A DNA stretch of 64,000 nt from Pseudomonas fluorescens. Lineage in GTDB: Bacteria > Pseudomonadota > Gammaproteobacteria > Pseudomonadales > Pseudomonadaceae. Below the pieces are notes generated by a model. The model did no database searches and was not told the DNA's origin. It saw only the letters and a list, made by a program, of their open reading frames with translations. The stretch spans positions 2,666,001-2,730,000 of the forward strand of contig NZ_CP015225.1 in assembly GCF_001623525.1 (NCBI RefSeq). The letters run 5' to 3'. The translations under genes and the position numbers were made by a program. The first letter of the stretch is position 1. Every line of letters begins with the position of its first letter. Positions 6,510 to 15,081 of this stretch are shown here, in pieces.

Positions 6510-7520
6510 ATGCTAGAAAAACAGAGCCTTAGCCCAGTAAATACGCGACCTACGCTGTCTCGACGCTTCAGTGTGGCCCCAATGATGGATTGGACCGACG
6601 CCCACTGCCGTTTCTTCCTACGCATCCTCTCCAAGCACGCCCTGCTCTACACCGAAATGGTCACCACCGGCGCGCTACTCAACGGCGACCACGAACGCTT
6701 CCTGCGCCATCACCCATCCGAACACCCCCTGGCCCTGCAACTGGGCGGCAGCGTGCCTGCCGATCTGGCTGCCTGCGCGCGTATGGCCCAGGAGCACGGT
6801 TACGACGAGGTGAACCTCAACGTCGGCTGCCCCAGTGATCGGGTGCAGAACAATATGATCGGCGCGTGCCTGATGGGGCATCCGGGGTTGGTGGCCGATT
6901 GTGTGAAGGCGATGCGCGATGCGGTGTCGATTCCGGTGACGGTCAAGCATCGCATCGGGATCAATGGGCGGGACAGTTACGAGCAGCTGTGTGAGTTTGT
7001 CGGGACGGTGCGTGAGGCCGGGTGCACGAGTTTTACCGTGCATGCGCGGATTGCGATTCTGGAGGGGTTGTCGCCGAAGGAGAATCGCGACATCCCACCG
7101 CTGCGTTATGACGTGGCCGCGCGGTTGAAGGCGGATTTTCCGGAGTTGGAGATTGTGCTCAACGGCGGGATCAAGACGCTGGAGGCCTGCCACGAGCATC
7201 TGCAGACGTTCGACGGTGTGATGCTGGGGCGCGAGGCGTATCACAACCCGTACCTGCTGGCCGAGGTGGATCAACAGCTGTTCGGCAGCACCGCGCCGAT
7301 CATCAGCCGGGCCGAGGCGCTGGCGCAGTTGCGGCCTTATATCGCCGATCATTTGGCCGCCGGTGGCGCAATGCATCACATCACCCGTCATGTGCTCGGG
7401 CTGGGTACCGGTTTTCCAGGGGCGCGGCGGTTTCGGCAGTTGTTGTCGGTGGATATCCACAAGACCAAGGATCCGCTGGCGCTGCTCGACCAGGCGGGGC
7501 AACTGCTGGAAGGGCGTTAA
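6510..7520 (+). CDS. dusA: tRNA-dihydrouridine(20/20a) synthase DusA
   Basis: An FMN-dependent enzyme that reduces uridine 20/20a in the tRNA D-loop with NADPH. The 336-aa TIM-barrel protein shows the family motifs RFSVAPMMDWTD near the N-terminus, NVGCPSDRVQ with the catalytic Cys (~residue 108), TVKHRIG, FTVHARIA, LNGGI and the FMN-phosphate loop DGVMLGREAYHNP. I use ATG 6510; a TTG at 6501 is also in frame. The first ~20 residues before RRFSVAP are not conserved and may have been changed by integration next door, since the 5' end of dusA is the target of dusA-associated elements. The gene is followed by tal. Confidence 0.95.
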   Translation: MLEKQSLSPVNTRPTLSRRFSVAPMMDWTDAHCRFFLRILSKHALLYTEMVTTGALLNGDHERFLRHHPSEHPLALQLGGSVPADLAACARMAQEHGYDEVNLNVGCPSDRVQNNMIGACLMGHPGLVADCVKAMRDAVSIPVTVKHRIGINGRDSYEQLCEFVGTVREAGCTSFTVHARIAILEGLSPKENRDIPPLRYDVAARLKADFPELEIVLNGGIKTLEACHEHLQTFDGVMLGREAYHNPYLLAEVDQQLFGSTAPIISRAEALAQLRPYIADHLAAGGAMHHITRHVLGLGTGFPGARRFRQLLSVDIHKTKDPLALLDQAGQLLEGR

Positions 7521-7698
7521 CCGTCACTTGCTTTGAACCTGCGCGCTGTTTTGGCATCGTATCTACCGATACCGCCCCGGCCTTTCAAACAGCCGTTTTC
7601 AGGTTGTTGCCGCTGGGGCCCGTCGATCCCCCTTCACGCCCTTGAGTGGCTGCCAGCCCTCGGGTAATGTCAACGGACCCATAGGACAGAGCACGCTC

Positions 7699-8625
7699 AT
7701 GACTTCCAAGCTGGAACAACTCAAACAGTTCACCACCGTCGTGGCCGACACCGGCGACTTCGAGGCCATCGCCCGCGTCAAGCCCGTGGACGCTACCACC
7801 AACCCTTCCCTGCTGCTCAAGGCGTCGGCCATTCCAGGTTATGCCGAGCAGTTGAACGCCTGCGTGGCGGACTGCAAGGGCGATGTGGGCCTGGCCAGCG
7901 ACCGTTTTGCCGTGGCGGTTGGGCAAGAAATCCTGAAAGTGATCCCGGGGCGTATTTCCACTGAAGTGGACGCGCGCCTGTCGTTCGACACCGAGGCCAT
8001 GTTGAAGCGTGCGCATCGCCTGATCGATCTGTACGAAAAGGCCGGCATTGGTCGCGAGCGCGTGCTGATCAAGATCGCTTCCACCTGGGAAGGTATTCGC
8101 GCCGCCGAGCAGTTGGAGCGTGAAGGCATCCAGTGCAACCTGACCCTGCTGTTCTCCTTCGCCCAGGCCGCCGCCTGCGCCGATGCCGGGGTGTTCCTGA
8201 TTTCGCCGTTCGTGGGCCGTATCTACGACTGGTACAAGAAAGCCAATGGCAACGACTATACCGGCGCTGATGATCCAGGCGTGCAGTCGGTGACGCGCAT
8301 CTACAACTACTACAAGGCCAATGACTACAAGACCGTGGTCATGGGCGCGAGCTTCCGCAACCTCAACCAGATCGAGCAACTGGCCGGCTGCGACCGCCTG
8401 ACCGTCAGCCCGGACCTGCTGGAAAAACTCGCCGCCGACGAAGGCAAGCTGGAGCGCAAGCTGGCGCCAGGGCAAGCCGGGGAAGCGCGCTTGATTCTCA
8501 ATGAAGCGCAGTTCCGCTGGTTGTCCAACGAGGACGCCATGGCGACCGAGAAACTGGCAGAAGGTATTCGTCAGTTTGCCCGGGACCAGGAGAAGCTGGA
8601 GGCGTTGCTGCAAGCCAAGCTTTGA
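7699..8625 (+). CDS. tal: Transaldolase
   Basis: Transfers a dihydroxyacetone unit from sedoheptulose 7-phosphate to glyceraldehyde 3-phosphate in the pentose phosphate pathway (cytosol). The 308-aa length is typical of TalB-type class I enzymes. Visible motifs are DATTNPSLL (~34-42), the Schiff-base Lys in [11 protein letters not shown] (~130), CNLTLLFS and [13 protein letters not shown] 7699 was chosen because upstream in-frame codons are non-conserved. It ends just before a strong terminator and converges on rssC. Confidence 0.97.
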   Translation: MTSKLEQLKQFTTVVADTGDFEAIARVKPVDATTNPSLLLKASAIPGYAEQLNACVADCKGDVGLASDRFAVAVGQEILKVIPGRISTEVDARLSFDTEAMLKRAHRLIDLYEKAGIGRERVLIKIASTWEGIRAAEQLEREGIQCNLTLLFSFAQAAACADAGVFLISPFVGRIYDWYKKANGNDYTGADDPGVQSVTRIYNYYKANDYKTVVMGASFRNLNQIEQLAGCDRLTVSPDLLEKLAADEGKLERKLAPGQAGEARLILNEAQFRWLSNEDAMATEKLAEGIRQFARDQEKLEALLQAKL

Positions 8626-8644
8626 GCTGATTCACAAGGCGTGC

Positions 8645-8680
8645 AAAAAGGGCGAACCTTGGTGGGTTCGCCCTTTTTTA
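8645..8680 (+). terminator. Rho-independent terminator after tal
   Basis: Stem GGGCGAACC (8650-8658) / GGTTCGCCC (8665-8673), preceded by five A and followed by six T, so it may act in both directions. Confidence 0.93.
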
Positions 8681-8820
8681 TGTGGCTTGGCCTGAGGGGA
8701 ATGGCGGATCGATAAACGCTATCGCGAGCAAGCCAGGTGACTGCATTCCAATGAGGGAGCGAGCTTGCTCCGGGCGGCGTTCCGACGATGAGGCCGGTCA
8801 GCCTAAGCAAAACCCAGAGG

Positions 8821-9303
8821 TCAAGGCCCTTCCAGCGCATTCACCAGGTCATGAAAAGCTTCACGATTGGAATCGTTAAGCCCCATCAGGATCTTGTGGG
8901 CTTCGAGCACCTTGATCCGCACTTCTTCTTCGGACTGGTCCTGGTCAGGCAGGTCGTCCAGGCATTCCGGGCACGGCACAGGGTCGCCCACGATGTTGAA
9001 CACCTGGTCGAAGCCCATCGATTGCAGTAGACGGGTAATGTCGTTGTGGGTGGTGACGACAGTCGGCAGCAGGCCGACCTTCTGCCGCGACAGGATCGAC
9101 AGTTTGGCCAGCAGGCCCAATGTGGTGCTGTCGATGCTGCGGGTTTCGGTCAGGTCGATCACGATGGCGTTGAAATTCAACGAAGTGAAGATCCGCTCAA
9201 TAGTCGCATCCAGCGCCGAACACAGAGTCAGGCGCACTTCACCGACAAACTTCAGGACAAAGGTGCCGTCCTGCTCGGCGAACTGGATTCTACCGGTACT
9301 CAT
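8821..9303 (-). CDS. rssC: STAS-domain anti-sigma-factor antagonist (RssC-like)
   Basis: A 160-aa protein with an N-terminal STAS domain (~1-105) containing VIDLTETRSIDSTTLG; the Ser after the Asp (S59) is the usual phosphorylation site of anti-anti-sigma factors. A C-terminal tail has PCPECLDD and helical segments. Its start overlaps the stop of the PP2C response regulator gene (ATGA), so the two are translationally coupled: the regulator's phosphatase domain probably dephosphorylates this protein to switch partner binding. The same pair lies next to tal and dusA in P. aeruginosa, as I recall. The downstream sigma/anti-sigma target is not in the window. Confidence 0.85.
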   Translation of the reverse strand: MSTGRIQFAEQDGTFVLKFVGEVRLTLCSALDATIERIFTSLNFNAIVIDLTETRSIDSTTLGLLAKLSILSRQKVGLLPTVVTTHNDITRLLQSMGFDQVFNIVGDPVPCPECLDDLPDQDQSEEEVRIKVLEAHKILMGLNDSNREAFHDLVNALEGP

Positions 9304-10484
9304 CAAAGGTTCCTGCTCAACACTAACAGGGCGATATCATCCGGCATCTCCCCGAGCGTGGCTAATCCAAACACTTGACGCAAGCCTTCCAGGCTGCCGC
9401 CCGCTGCACTCACCCGTTCAGGCAAGGCCGCTTCTTTCTCTTTGAGTGTAGGTTCTGTCAAAAGGTCCAAAATGCCATCAGACATCAGCGTCAGGCTGAA
9501 TGTCGGTGGCAATTCCAGTACGTGGTCTTCGTAGGTGGCCTCGTTGAACAGGCCCACCGGCAAACCACGCCCTTCCAGGTAACGCACACTGTCTGGTGTA
9601 TACAACACAGGCAAAGGCAGGTGGCCGCCGATGCTATAGGTCAACAAACCAGTCTCCTCGTCGATGACTCCACCGACCATTGTGACGTGTTTGCCCAGCT
9701 TACAACTGATCAGGCCTCGGTTGATATGCCCAAGGACCTCAGAAGGCTTGAATTCTGGCAGAGTGCCATTACGCTTGGACTCGAACAACAGGCGCGTGGT
9801 CATGAACTTCAACAGCACCGTGACGAATGCCGAAGAAGCACCATGGCCGGAAACGTCCGCCAGATAGAACGCTACACGCCGCTCGTCGACCCGAAAATAG
9901 TCCACGAAATCACCCGACAGGTACAACGACGGGATGATCTGGTGGGCAAAACGGAAATCGTCGACGGTCCAGGGACTGACCGGCAGCATGTTCATCTGCA
10001 CCTGGCGCCCAGCGTTCTGGTCTTCCTGCAACAGGTTCAGGCTGGCTTCCAGCTCGCGGTTGGCGGTTTCCAGCTTCTCGCGGTAGCGCTGGTTTTCCAC
10101 CAACAGGCGCGAGCGGTCCAAGGCCCGGCGCACCGAGTGCTCGAGCACCGCAAGGTCTTCAAGGGGCTTGATCAGGTAATCCGCCGCGCCCAGGCGCAAC
10201 GCCTCGACCGCGTCGTTCATCACGCCTGCGCCCGAAACCACGATCACCGGGGTCTGCGAGGAAATCTCGGTGACCTGGCGAATGAGTTCGAGTCCGCCCA
10301 TCTGCGGCATGCGCAGGTCGCAGATGACCAGGTCGGGCTTGTCTTGCTCGAATACCTGAAGACCCTGTTGGCCATTGCTGGCCTGCAGGACGCTGAAACC
10401 ACTGTCTTCCAAGTAGGCTGCGAGACTGGCTCGCACCACTTCGTCATCATCGATTATCAGCAGCGTGGCACTGGTTTTTGGCAT
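9303..10484 (-). CDS. rssB: Response regulator with PP2C-type phosphatase output (RssB-like)
   Basis: A 393-aa protein. The receiver domain (~1-125) has the acidic pair DDD (12-14), phospho-acceptor D56 in CDLRMP, and KP near 106. A coiled-coil linker (~130-180) is rich in Leu/Glu/Gln. The SpoIIE/PP2C Ser phosphatase domain (~185-393) has YLSGDFVDYF, LADVSGHGASSAF and MSDGILDL with metal-binding Asp residues. The ATG at 10484 gives a start directly before the conserved receiver. It likely turns a phosphorelay signal into dephosphorylation of the STAS protein encoded by the overlapping next gene. In P. aeruginosa the homologue is an orphan regulator called RssB. Confidence 0.87.
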   Translation of the reverse strand: MPKTSATLLIIDDDEVVRASLAAYLEDSGFSVLQASNGQQGLQVFEQDKPDLVICDLRMPQMGGLELIRQVTEISSQTPVIVVSGAGVMNDAVEALRLGAADYLIKPLEDLAVLEHSVRRALDRSRLLVENQRYREKLETANRELEASLNLLQEDQNAGRQVQMNMLPVSPWTVDDFRFAHQIIPSLYLSGDFVDYFRVDERRVAFYLADVSGHGASSAFVTVLLKFMTTRLLFESKRNGTLPEFKPSEVLGHINRGLISCKLGKHVTMVGGVIDEETGLLTYSIGGHLPLPVLYTPDSVRYLEGRGLPVGLFNEATYEDHVLELPPTFSLTLMSDGILDLLTEPTLKEKEAALPERVSAAGGSLEGLRQVFGLATLGEMPDDIALLVLSRNL

Positions 10485-10787
10485 GTGGGCAAACGGCGCC
10501 AGAATTAGGTTGGCGTAGCGGGCTGGACCGTCTGGCCTTGCACGCACTACTGGATTCGCTTTCTAGCCTCTCTGTCGTACCGGTTTCAGGCCTTTGCCCT
10601 ACACACAACTACACCAGAGGTGCCCTTCTAAGGCGCAGACGGTACTCCCATCCGCGGGGCGTTTCAAGCTCAGGCAGATAGCCGCTTGCCGTCTTTATTT
10701 GTCAAAGTACAGAGAGTTATAAGAACCGAGCGAAGCGTAACTCAATGGAAGGATCAAACCCGCTCAAACACGACGCCAAAGCACAGA
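10485..10787. other. Intergenic stretch upstream of rssB
   Basis: No gene is recognised. On the minus strand a TTGACA (10700-10705) is followed 19 bases later by a weak -10-like TATCTG (10675-10680), which would give rssB a leader of about 180 bases. Confidence 0.4.
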
Positions 10788-10806
10788 GGCGGCCTTTTTG
10801 GCCGCC
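10788..10806 (-). terminator. Hairpin after mlaA
   Basis: GGCGGCC (10788-10794), a T5 loop (A5 in the mlaA transcript) and GGCCGCC (10800-10806) lie 22 bases past the mlaA stop. The U tract is poor, so termination is likely but not certain. Confidence 0.55.
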
Positions 10807-10828
10807 TTCGTGGTTTTACAGGTCGGAA

Positions 10829-11518
10829 TTAAAAATCGTCTTCGACCTGGCCATCCTTGACCTTGAATTCGCGGTTTTGCAAGTAGGCGTTGCGGATGAA
10901 GACATACTTGTCGCCGCTCACCATCTTCTCGGCCGACAACAGGCTGGCGCGGGTGTCGACGACGTTCAGGCCTCGAATAGAGTTACGCACCGAGACGTTA
11001 TCGATATAACGATACGGGGCGGTGTAGTCATCGACCAGCTTGGCCGGCGCGTCACGCAGGGTGCTTGGCCCCAGCAGCGGCAGCATTACATATGGCCCGC
11101 TATCCAGGCCCCAGTAGCCGAGGGTCTGGCCAAAATCTTCATCGCTGCGCTGCAGGCCCATCTGGGTGCCCACATCAAAGAAGCCCAGCAGGCCGAAGGT
11201 GGTGTTGAAGATCAACCGGGCGGTGTCGACCCCGGCAGCGGCCGGCTTGGCCTGCAGCACGTTGTTGGCCAGGTTGCCCACGTCACCGATGTTGCGGAAC
11301 ATGTTGTGGATGCCGTCTTCGAGGAACTGCGGCGTCACATATTGATAACCCTGGGCCAGTGGCTTGAGCGCGTAGGTATCAATGGTGTCGTTGAAGGTAA
11401 AGATAGGACGGTTGATGCTTTCCCAAGGATCTTCTTCCGTGGCGGCCTGGGCAGCGAACGGAACCAGCATGACGCTGGCAGACAAACACAGCTGAGCTAG
11501 ACGATGGCTCCAGCGCAT
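10829..11518 (-). CDS. mlaA: MlaA/VacJ outer-membrane lipid-asymmetry protein
   Basis: Outer-membrane component of the Mla pathway, which removes misplaced phospholipids from the outer leaflet and hands them to MlaC. The 229-aa protein has a signal peptide (residues 1-~25, ending AAQA) and the VacJ domain opening EDPWESINRPIFTFND, then DVGTQMGLQRSDEDFGQTLGYW-type sequence and GPSTLRDA. The N-terminus lacks a lipobox Cys and ends in an AxA signal-peptidase-I site, unlike E. coli MlaA. It is transcribed alone; a hairpin lies past its stop. Confidence 0.93.
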   Translation of the reverse strand: MRWSHRLAQLCLSASVMLVPFAAQAATEEDPWESINRPIFTFNDTIDTYALKPLAQGYQYVTPQFLEDGIHNMFRNIGDVGNLANNVLQAKPAAAGVDTARLIFNTTFGLLGFFDVGTQMGLQRSDEDFGQTLGYWGLDSGPYVMLPLLGPSTLRDAPAKLVDDYTAPYRYIDNVSVRNSIRGLNVVDTRASLLSAEKMVSGDKYVFIRNAYLQNREFKVKDGQVEDDF

Positions 11519-11721
11519 AGGGGAAAACTCCTTGGATTAATCAGGCAAGGGCGCCGAGCCCAGGCGGTAAGGTGGCTAGTATAAGGCGGAAAAGTCCTAC
11601 TGGCAGCATTCAAAAAAAGAAGCTGATTCTAGGACCCTTCTGTCATCTGCTGCCTTCATTTCGCTGTCACGGGACTGTCATGGAGGGCCGTTAGGCTGCT
11701 GGTTATTTCAAGGATGTTCCC

Positions 11722-12342
11722 ATGGCCCGCGCCGAAGCCCTGCCCCTCCCCGTCCCCAGCCTGACCGCCGTACTGTTTGGCCTGAGTGGATGCCTGGTGG
11801 ATTTCGGGGCGCGCATTCGCCAGCCTGGGGCAGCACCGGTCGAGCATGCACAGCCGACGCCTGGCGCACTTGAGAGTTTGCATCACCTGCAGGACCAGGG
11901 AATTCCTTGCGCCTGGCTCGATGAACTGCCACCGGCCACCAGTCATGCCCTGGCGGCTTCATTGCCGACGTGGATCAAACCGCCGCAACTTCCAGCAACA
12001 ATTAATCCTTGGCCAGCGCCACATGCCTGCTGGCAGGCGCTGATGGCGCTGAACGTCCAGCAACTGGACGGTTGCGTGTTGGTCAGTGGCGAACCCCGGT
12101 TGTTGCAGTCAGGGCTCAACGCCGGTTTGTGGACCATCGGCCTGGCGTCCTGCGGCTCGCTGTGCGGCCTGGCACCCATCGAATGGCAGGCACTGAGCCA
12201 ACAGCAACGGGAAACCAAGCGCGCCAAGGCCACCGTGCAATTATTTGGCCTGGGCGTGCATTCGGTGATCGATCACCTGGGCGAACTCGACACTTGCCTG
12301 GCGGACATCAGCCTGCGCCGACTCAAAGGCGAGAAGCCATGA
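11722..12342 (+). CDS. HAD-like protein related to phosphonoacetaldehyde hydrolase, nucleophile missing
   Basis: A 206-aa protein. The N-terminus reads AVLFGLSGCLVDFG, which aligns with the phosphonatase/HAD motif I (family ILDWAGTTVDFG), but Gly replaces the nucleophilic Asp and Cys/Leu replace the following Thr pair. LVSGEPRLLQSGLNAGLWTIGL resembles HAD motif IV surroundings, with the acidic pair also altered. It is therefore probably non-catalytic or has a different activity. It stands upstream of the DUF4404 gene in the same direction. Pseudomonads carry a conserved gene of this kind; its role is unknown to me. Confidence 0.75.
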   Translation: MARAEALPLPVPSLTAVLFGLSGCLVDFGARIRQPGAAPVEHAQPTPGALESLHHLQDQGIPCAWLDELPPATSHALAASLPTWIKPPQLPATINPWPAPHACWQALMALNVQQLDGCVLVSGEPRLLQSGLNAGLWTIGLASCGSLCGLAPIEWQALSQQQRETKRAKATVQLFGLGVHSVIDHLGELDTCLADISLRRLKGEKP

Positions 12343-12451
12343 CCGGGATCATGCAGGCAGCGCGACGGTAGATTACTCTTAAGGCAGGCCATGGACTTTT
12401 GACCCAGCGTCGCGGTCCATGGCAGTGCCTATCAATAAAGGGAGTACGCCA

Positions 12452-12715
12452 ATGCCTGCCCGCGAATTGCAAGAACAGCTCAACAAACTGCGCGAGCAAT
12501 TGGAACAGAATCCACCACTTTCCGAAGTCGAGCGCGATGACCTACACGCGCTGATGCAAAAAATCGAACTTGAGCTTGAGTTGGAAACCAAAGCGCCGGA
12601 CAACAACCTCGCCGACAATATAAACCTGGCTGTCGAGCGCTTCGAGGTGGAACACCCCACCCTTGCCGGGACCTTGCGCAACATTGTGCAAGCTTTGGGC
12701 AATATGGGGATCTGA
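12452..12715 (+). CDS. DUF4404 family small protein
   Basis: An 87-aa, acidic, almost entirely helical protein: an N-terminal coiled-coil-like region (ELQEQLNKLREQLEQ, 4-18) and a C-terminal helix with HPTLAGTLRNIVQALGNMGI-type sequence, characteristic of DUF4404. It has a strong ribosome site (AAAGGGAG, 7 bases before ATG 12452), which decides the start against an upstream in-frame codon. There is no signal peptide or membrane segment. Function unknown; it is terminated by the hairpin at 12729. Confidence 0.82.
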   Translation: MPARELQEQLNKLREQLEQNPPLSEVERDDLHALMQKIELELELETKAPDNNLADNINLAVERFEVEHPTLAGTLRNIVQALGNMGI

Positions 12716-12728
12716 ACCCTTTAAATGC

Positions 12729-12760
12729 AAAAAGCCCTGCTATCAAGAGCGGGGCTTTTT
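12729..12760. terminator. Terminator between the DUF4404 gene and queF
   Basis: AAAAAGCCC (12729-12737) and GGGCTTTTT (12752-12760) around a 14-base loop with extra pairing. A and T tracts on both sides allow action for both convergent genes. Confidence 0.88.
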
Positions 12761-12772
12761 AATGCAATCCAT

Positions 12773-12796
12773 TGTGGGAGCGAGCAAGCTCCCACA
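12773..12796. repeat. Short REP palindrome
   Basis: TGTGGGAGC...GCTCCCACA, a perfect-ended 24-base palindrome of a common Pseudomonas REP type, lying 10 bases past the queF stop. Confidence 0.75.
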
Positions 12797-12805
12797 TTTA
12801 GAGCT

Positions 12806-13636
12806 TCATTGCCGGACCAGACGATGGTTCGACAGTTGAACGTCTTCAGTACTGCGATACGGGTTGATATCCAGCCCGCCCCGACGCACATACCGCGCGT
12901 ACACCGTCAATTTCTCCGGCTTGAGCAAGCGCTGCAGGTCGAGAAAGATCCGTTCCACGCACTGCTCATGGAAATCCGAATGCTGGCGGAAGCTGACGAT
13001 GTAGGCCAGCAGGCTGGCGGGATCCAGGGCCGCACCGCGATATTCCACCGCCACGCTGCCCCAGTCCGGCTGGCTGGTCACCGGGCAGTTGGACTTGAGC
13101 AGATGGCTGTGCAGGCTTTGCTCGACGATGCGCGAGGCATCGCAACGCAGCAGTTCCGGGCGCGGGTGCGCGTAGGAGTCGACGCTGATGTCCAAATCGT
13201 CGATGCACGTACCGGGCAATGCCACGATACCTTCACGCTCCACATCCTTGAGGCTGCGGATCCGCACGCCCACTGCTTTACCGGCAGCCGCCGACAGGTC
13301 CTGGCGCAGGGTCGCTTCCAGGCTCGCGGTATCGGCAAACGGGGTCTGGTTCAAGGAGTTGAGGTACAGCTTGAAGGATTTGGACTCGATGATATTCGGC
13401 GAATCCGCCGGGATCGCGAATTCACCGATGGCCACCACCGGCTTGCCGGACGGCAGCAGCCACGACAGTTCGAAGCAGTTCCAGAAATCCACGCCCTTGT
13501 ACGGCAGGGTCTCGGCCGTCAGGCCCAATTCCGCCCATTTCGCCGTGCGCGGGATCGGGAACAGCAGTGACGGCGTGTACGTGGCGATGTATTCGCTGGA
13601 TTTGCCCAGCGGCGAATGTTCGGCTGCGGGATGCAT
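12806..13636 (-). CDS. queF: NADPH-dependent 7-cyano-7-deazaguanine reductase (QueF)
   Basis: Reduces preQ0 to preQ1 in queuosine biosynthesis. The 276-aa length is that of the bimodular E. coli-type enzyme. The QueF signature [11 protein letters not shown] is present (~84-94), with FAIPADSPN before it; the catalytic Cys lies in [12 protein letters not shown] (~190) and the substrate-binding Glu in HEQCVERIF (~233). The ATG at 13636 gives the usual N-terminus. It is transcribed alone and converges on the DUF4404 gene. Confidence 0.97.
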   Translation of the reverse strand: MHPAAEHSPLGKSSEYIATYTPSLLFPIPRTAKWAELGLTAETLPYKGVDFWNCFELSWLLPSGKPVVAIGEFAIPADSPNIIESKSFKLYLNSLNQTPFADTASLEATLRQDLSAAAGKAVGVRIRSLKDVEREGIVALPGTCIDDLDISVDSYAHPRPELLRCDASRIVEQSLHSHLLKSNCPVTSQPDWGSVAVEYRGAALDPASLLAYIVSFRQHSDFHEQCVERIFLDLQRLLKPEKLTVYARYVRRGGLDINPYRSTEDVQLSNHRLVRQ

Positions 13637-13697
13637 GACGGAAACCTGACTGAAGAATCAGCCGATTCTATCAGCCTTTGCCGCAGCCTTTGAGTGC

Positions 13698-14249
13698 TTA
13701 CTGACTGACTGTCAGGTCGCCCTTCATCCCGGCCTGGTAATGACCGGGAACATTGCAGGCAAATTCCAGCCGGGTAGCCTTATCGAAGGCCCAGGTCAGC
13801 TCGGCGGACTTGCCCGGCTCAACCAGCACGCTGTTAGCGTCGTCGTGGCGCATCATGCCGTCTTTACCACCGTGCTCCATCGAGGCCGGATTCATCGAGG
13901 CATGGTCCATTCCCGGCTTCACCCCGGTCGGCGTCAACATGCCGCTCTGTTGCATCTTGAGCATTTCCTGCTGGTGCTGGGCATGCATCGCGGCGTTACC
14001 GAGGTTGAATTCGTGCAACAACTGGCCTTTATTGATGAGTACAAACCGCACCGTCTCGCCTGCCTTGATATCCAGCGTGCCAGGATTGAACGACATGTCG
14101 CCCATCACCACCTCGATGGTGCGACTGGCCTTGGCCGCCGGTGCGGGCTGGCCGAAATCAAAGTGCGCACCGGGAGACGCCCACAACGAGGTACTCAATA
14201 CCCACACAGAGGCGGCCAGGATCAGACGGTTTACCATCAACATATTCAT
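13698..14249 (-). CDS. Periplasmic cupredoxin-like copper-resistance protein (CopI-type)
   Basis: A 183-aa protein with a signal peptide (~1-24, ending WAS). It has a cupredoxin fold: MSFNPGTLDIKAGETVRF (family strand before the copper site), LLHEFNLG with the first His ligand, a Met/His-rich insert (~95-135: MHAQHQQEMLKMQ, MDHASMNPASMEHGG) typical of copper-handling proteins, and the C-terminal Cys-His-Met cluster FACNVPGHYQAGM. It is divergent from copRS with a CopR-box-like site between, so it is probably induced by copper. Role: binds Cu in the periplasm. The first ATG is used; ATGs two to four residues later are possible. Confidence 0.88.
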   Translation of the reverse strand: MNMLMVNRLILAASVWVLSTSLWASPGAHFDFGQPAPAAKASRTIEVVMGDMSFNPGTLDIKAGETVRFVLINKGQLLHEFNLGNAAMHAQHQQEMLKMQQSGMLTPTGVKPGMDHASMNPASMEHGGKDGMMRHDDANSVLVEPGKSAELTWAFDKATRLEFACNVPGHYQAGMKGDLTVSQ

Positions 14250-14309
14250 ACTCCGACAAGGTAAGGTTCAACTTGCCCAAGACTCTAGATCGGTGCGGCT
14301 GCCAATTGA

Positions 14310-14336
14310 CTGACAGTTGCATTACAACTCTGTCAG
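14310..14336. promoter_or_regulatory. CopR-box-like site between the cupredoxin gene and copR
   Basis: CTGACAG (14310-14316) and CTGTCAG (14330-14336) form a 7-bp inverted repeat. Inside it, TTACA-ACTC-TGTCA (14322-14335) matches the half-site spacing of CopR/CusR boxes (TGACA-N4-TGTCA). Confidence 0.65.
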
Positions 14337-14400
14337 GTTGTGCCACGGCCCTGGCCGCTGCGGTATAACGCCCACGTTAAAACCATGCCCTGAGCTGCCC

Positions 14401-15081
14401 ATGAAACTGCTGATCGTCGAAGACCAAACCAAAACCGGCCAATACCTGCGCCAAGGCCTGGGCGAAGCCGGGTTCAACGCCGACCTGGTGGCCGATGGCA
14501 TCACCGGCCAGCAACTGGCCTTGAGCGGTGAATACGCCCTGCTGATCCTCGACGTGATGTTGCCCGGCCGCGATGGCTGGCAGATCCTGCAAGCCGTCCG
14601 TGGCGCCGGGCTGGATACACCGGTGCTGTTTCTCACCGCGCGGGATGCGATACAGGATCGCGTACACGGCCTGGAGCTGGGCGCCGATGATTACCTGGTC
14701 AAGCCCTTTGCCTTTTCCGAGTTGCTGGCACGGGTGCGCAGCCTGTTGCGTCGAGGCAGTTCGACGCAACAGGAAACCAGCCTGCAACTGGCCGACTTGC
14801 GCCTGGACCTGATTCGCCGTCGTGTCGAACGCAGCGGCCGACGCATCGACCTCACCGCCAAGGAGTTCGCCTTGCTGGAAATGCTTCTGCGCCGCCAGGG
14901 CGAAGTGCTGCCCAAATCGCTGATCGCGTCCCAGGTCTGGGACATGAATTTTGACAGCGACACCAACGTCATCGAAGTCGCCATCCGGCGCTTGCGAATC
15001 AAGATTGACGATGACTTCCCCAGCAAACTCATCCACACCGTGCGGGGCATGGGCTATGTGCTTGAAGAGCGCAGCCTGTGA
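14401..15081 (+). CDS. copR: Copper response regulator CopR (OmpR family)
   Basis: A 226-aa response regulator. The receiver (1-120) has the acidic pocket VEDQ, phospho-acceptor D51 in [14 protein letters not shown]79 in LFLTARD, and K in [11 protein letters not shown]. The C-terminal winged-helix domain (~130-222) has [18 protein letters not shown] and [16 protein letters not shown]...GMGYVLE. This is the CopR/CusR/IrlR subgroup. Its stop overlaps the copS GTG start (GTGA). Together with CopS it senses periplasmic Cu and activates copper-resistance genes such as the divergent cupredoxin gene. Confidence 0.93.
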   Translation: MKLLIVEDQTKTGQYLRQGLGEAGFNADLVADGITGQQLALSGEYALLILDVMLPGRDGWQILQAVRGAGLDTPVLFLTARDAIQDRVHGLELGADDYLVKPFAFSELLARVRSLLRRGSSTQQETSLQLADLRLDLIRRRVERSGRRIDLTAKEFALLEMLLRRQGEVLPKSLIASQVWDMNFDSDTNVIEVAIRRLRIKIDDDFPSKLIHTVRGMGYVLEERSL

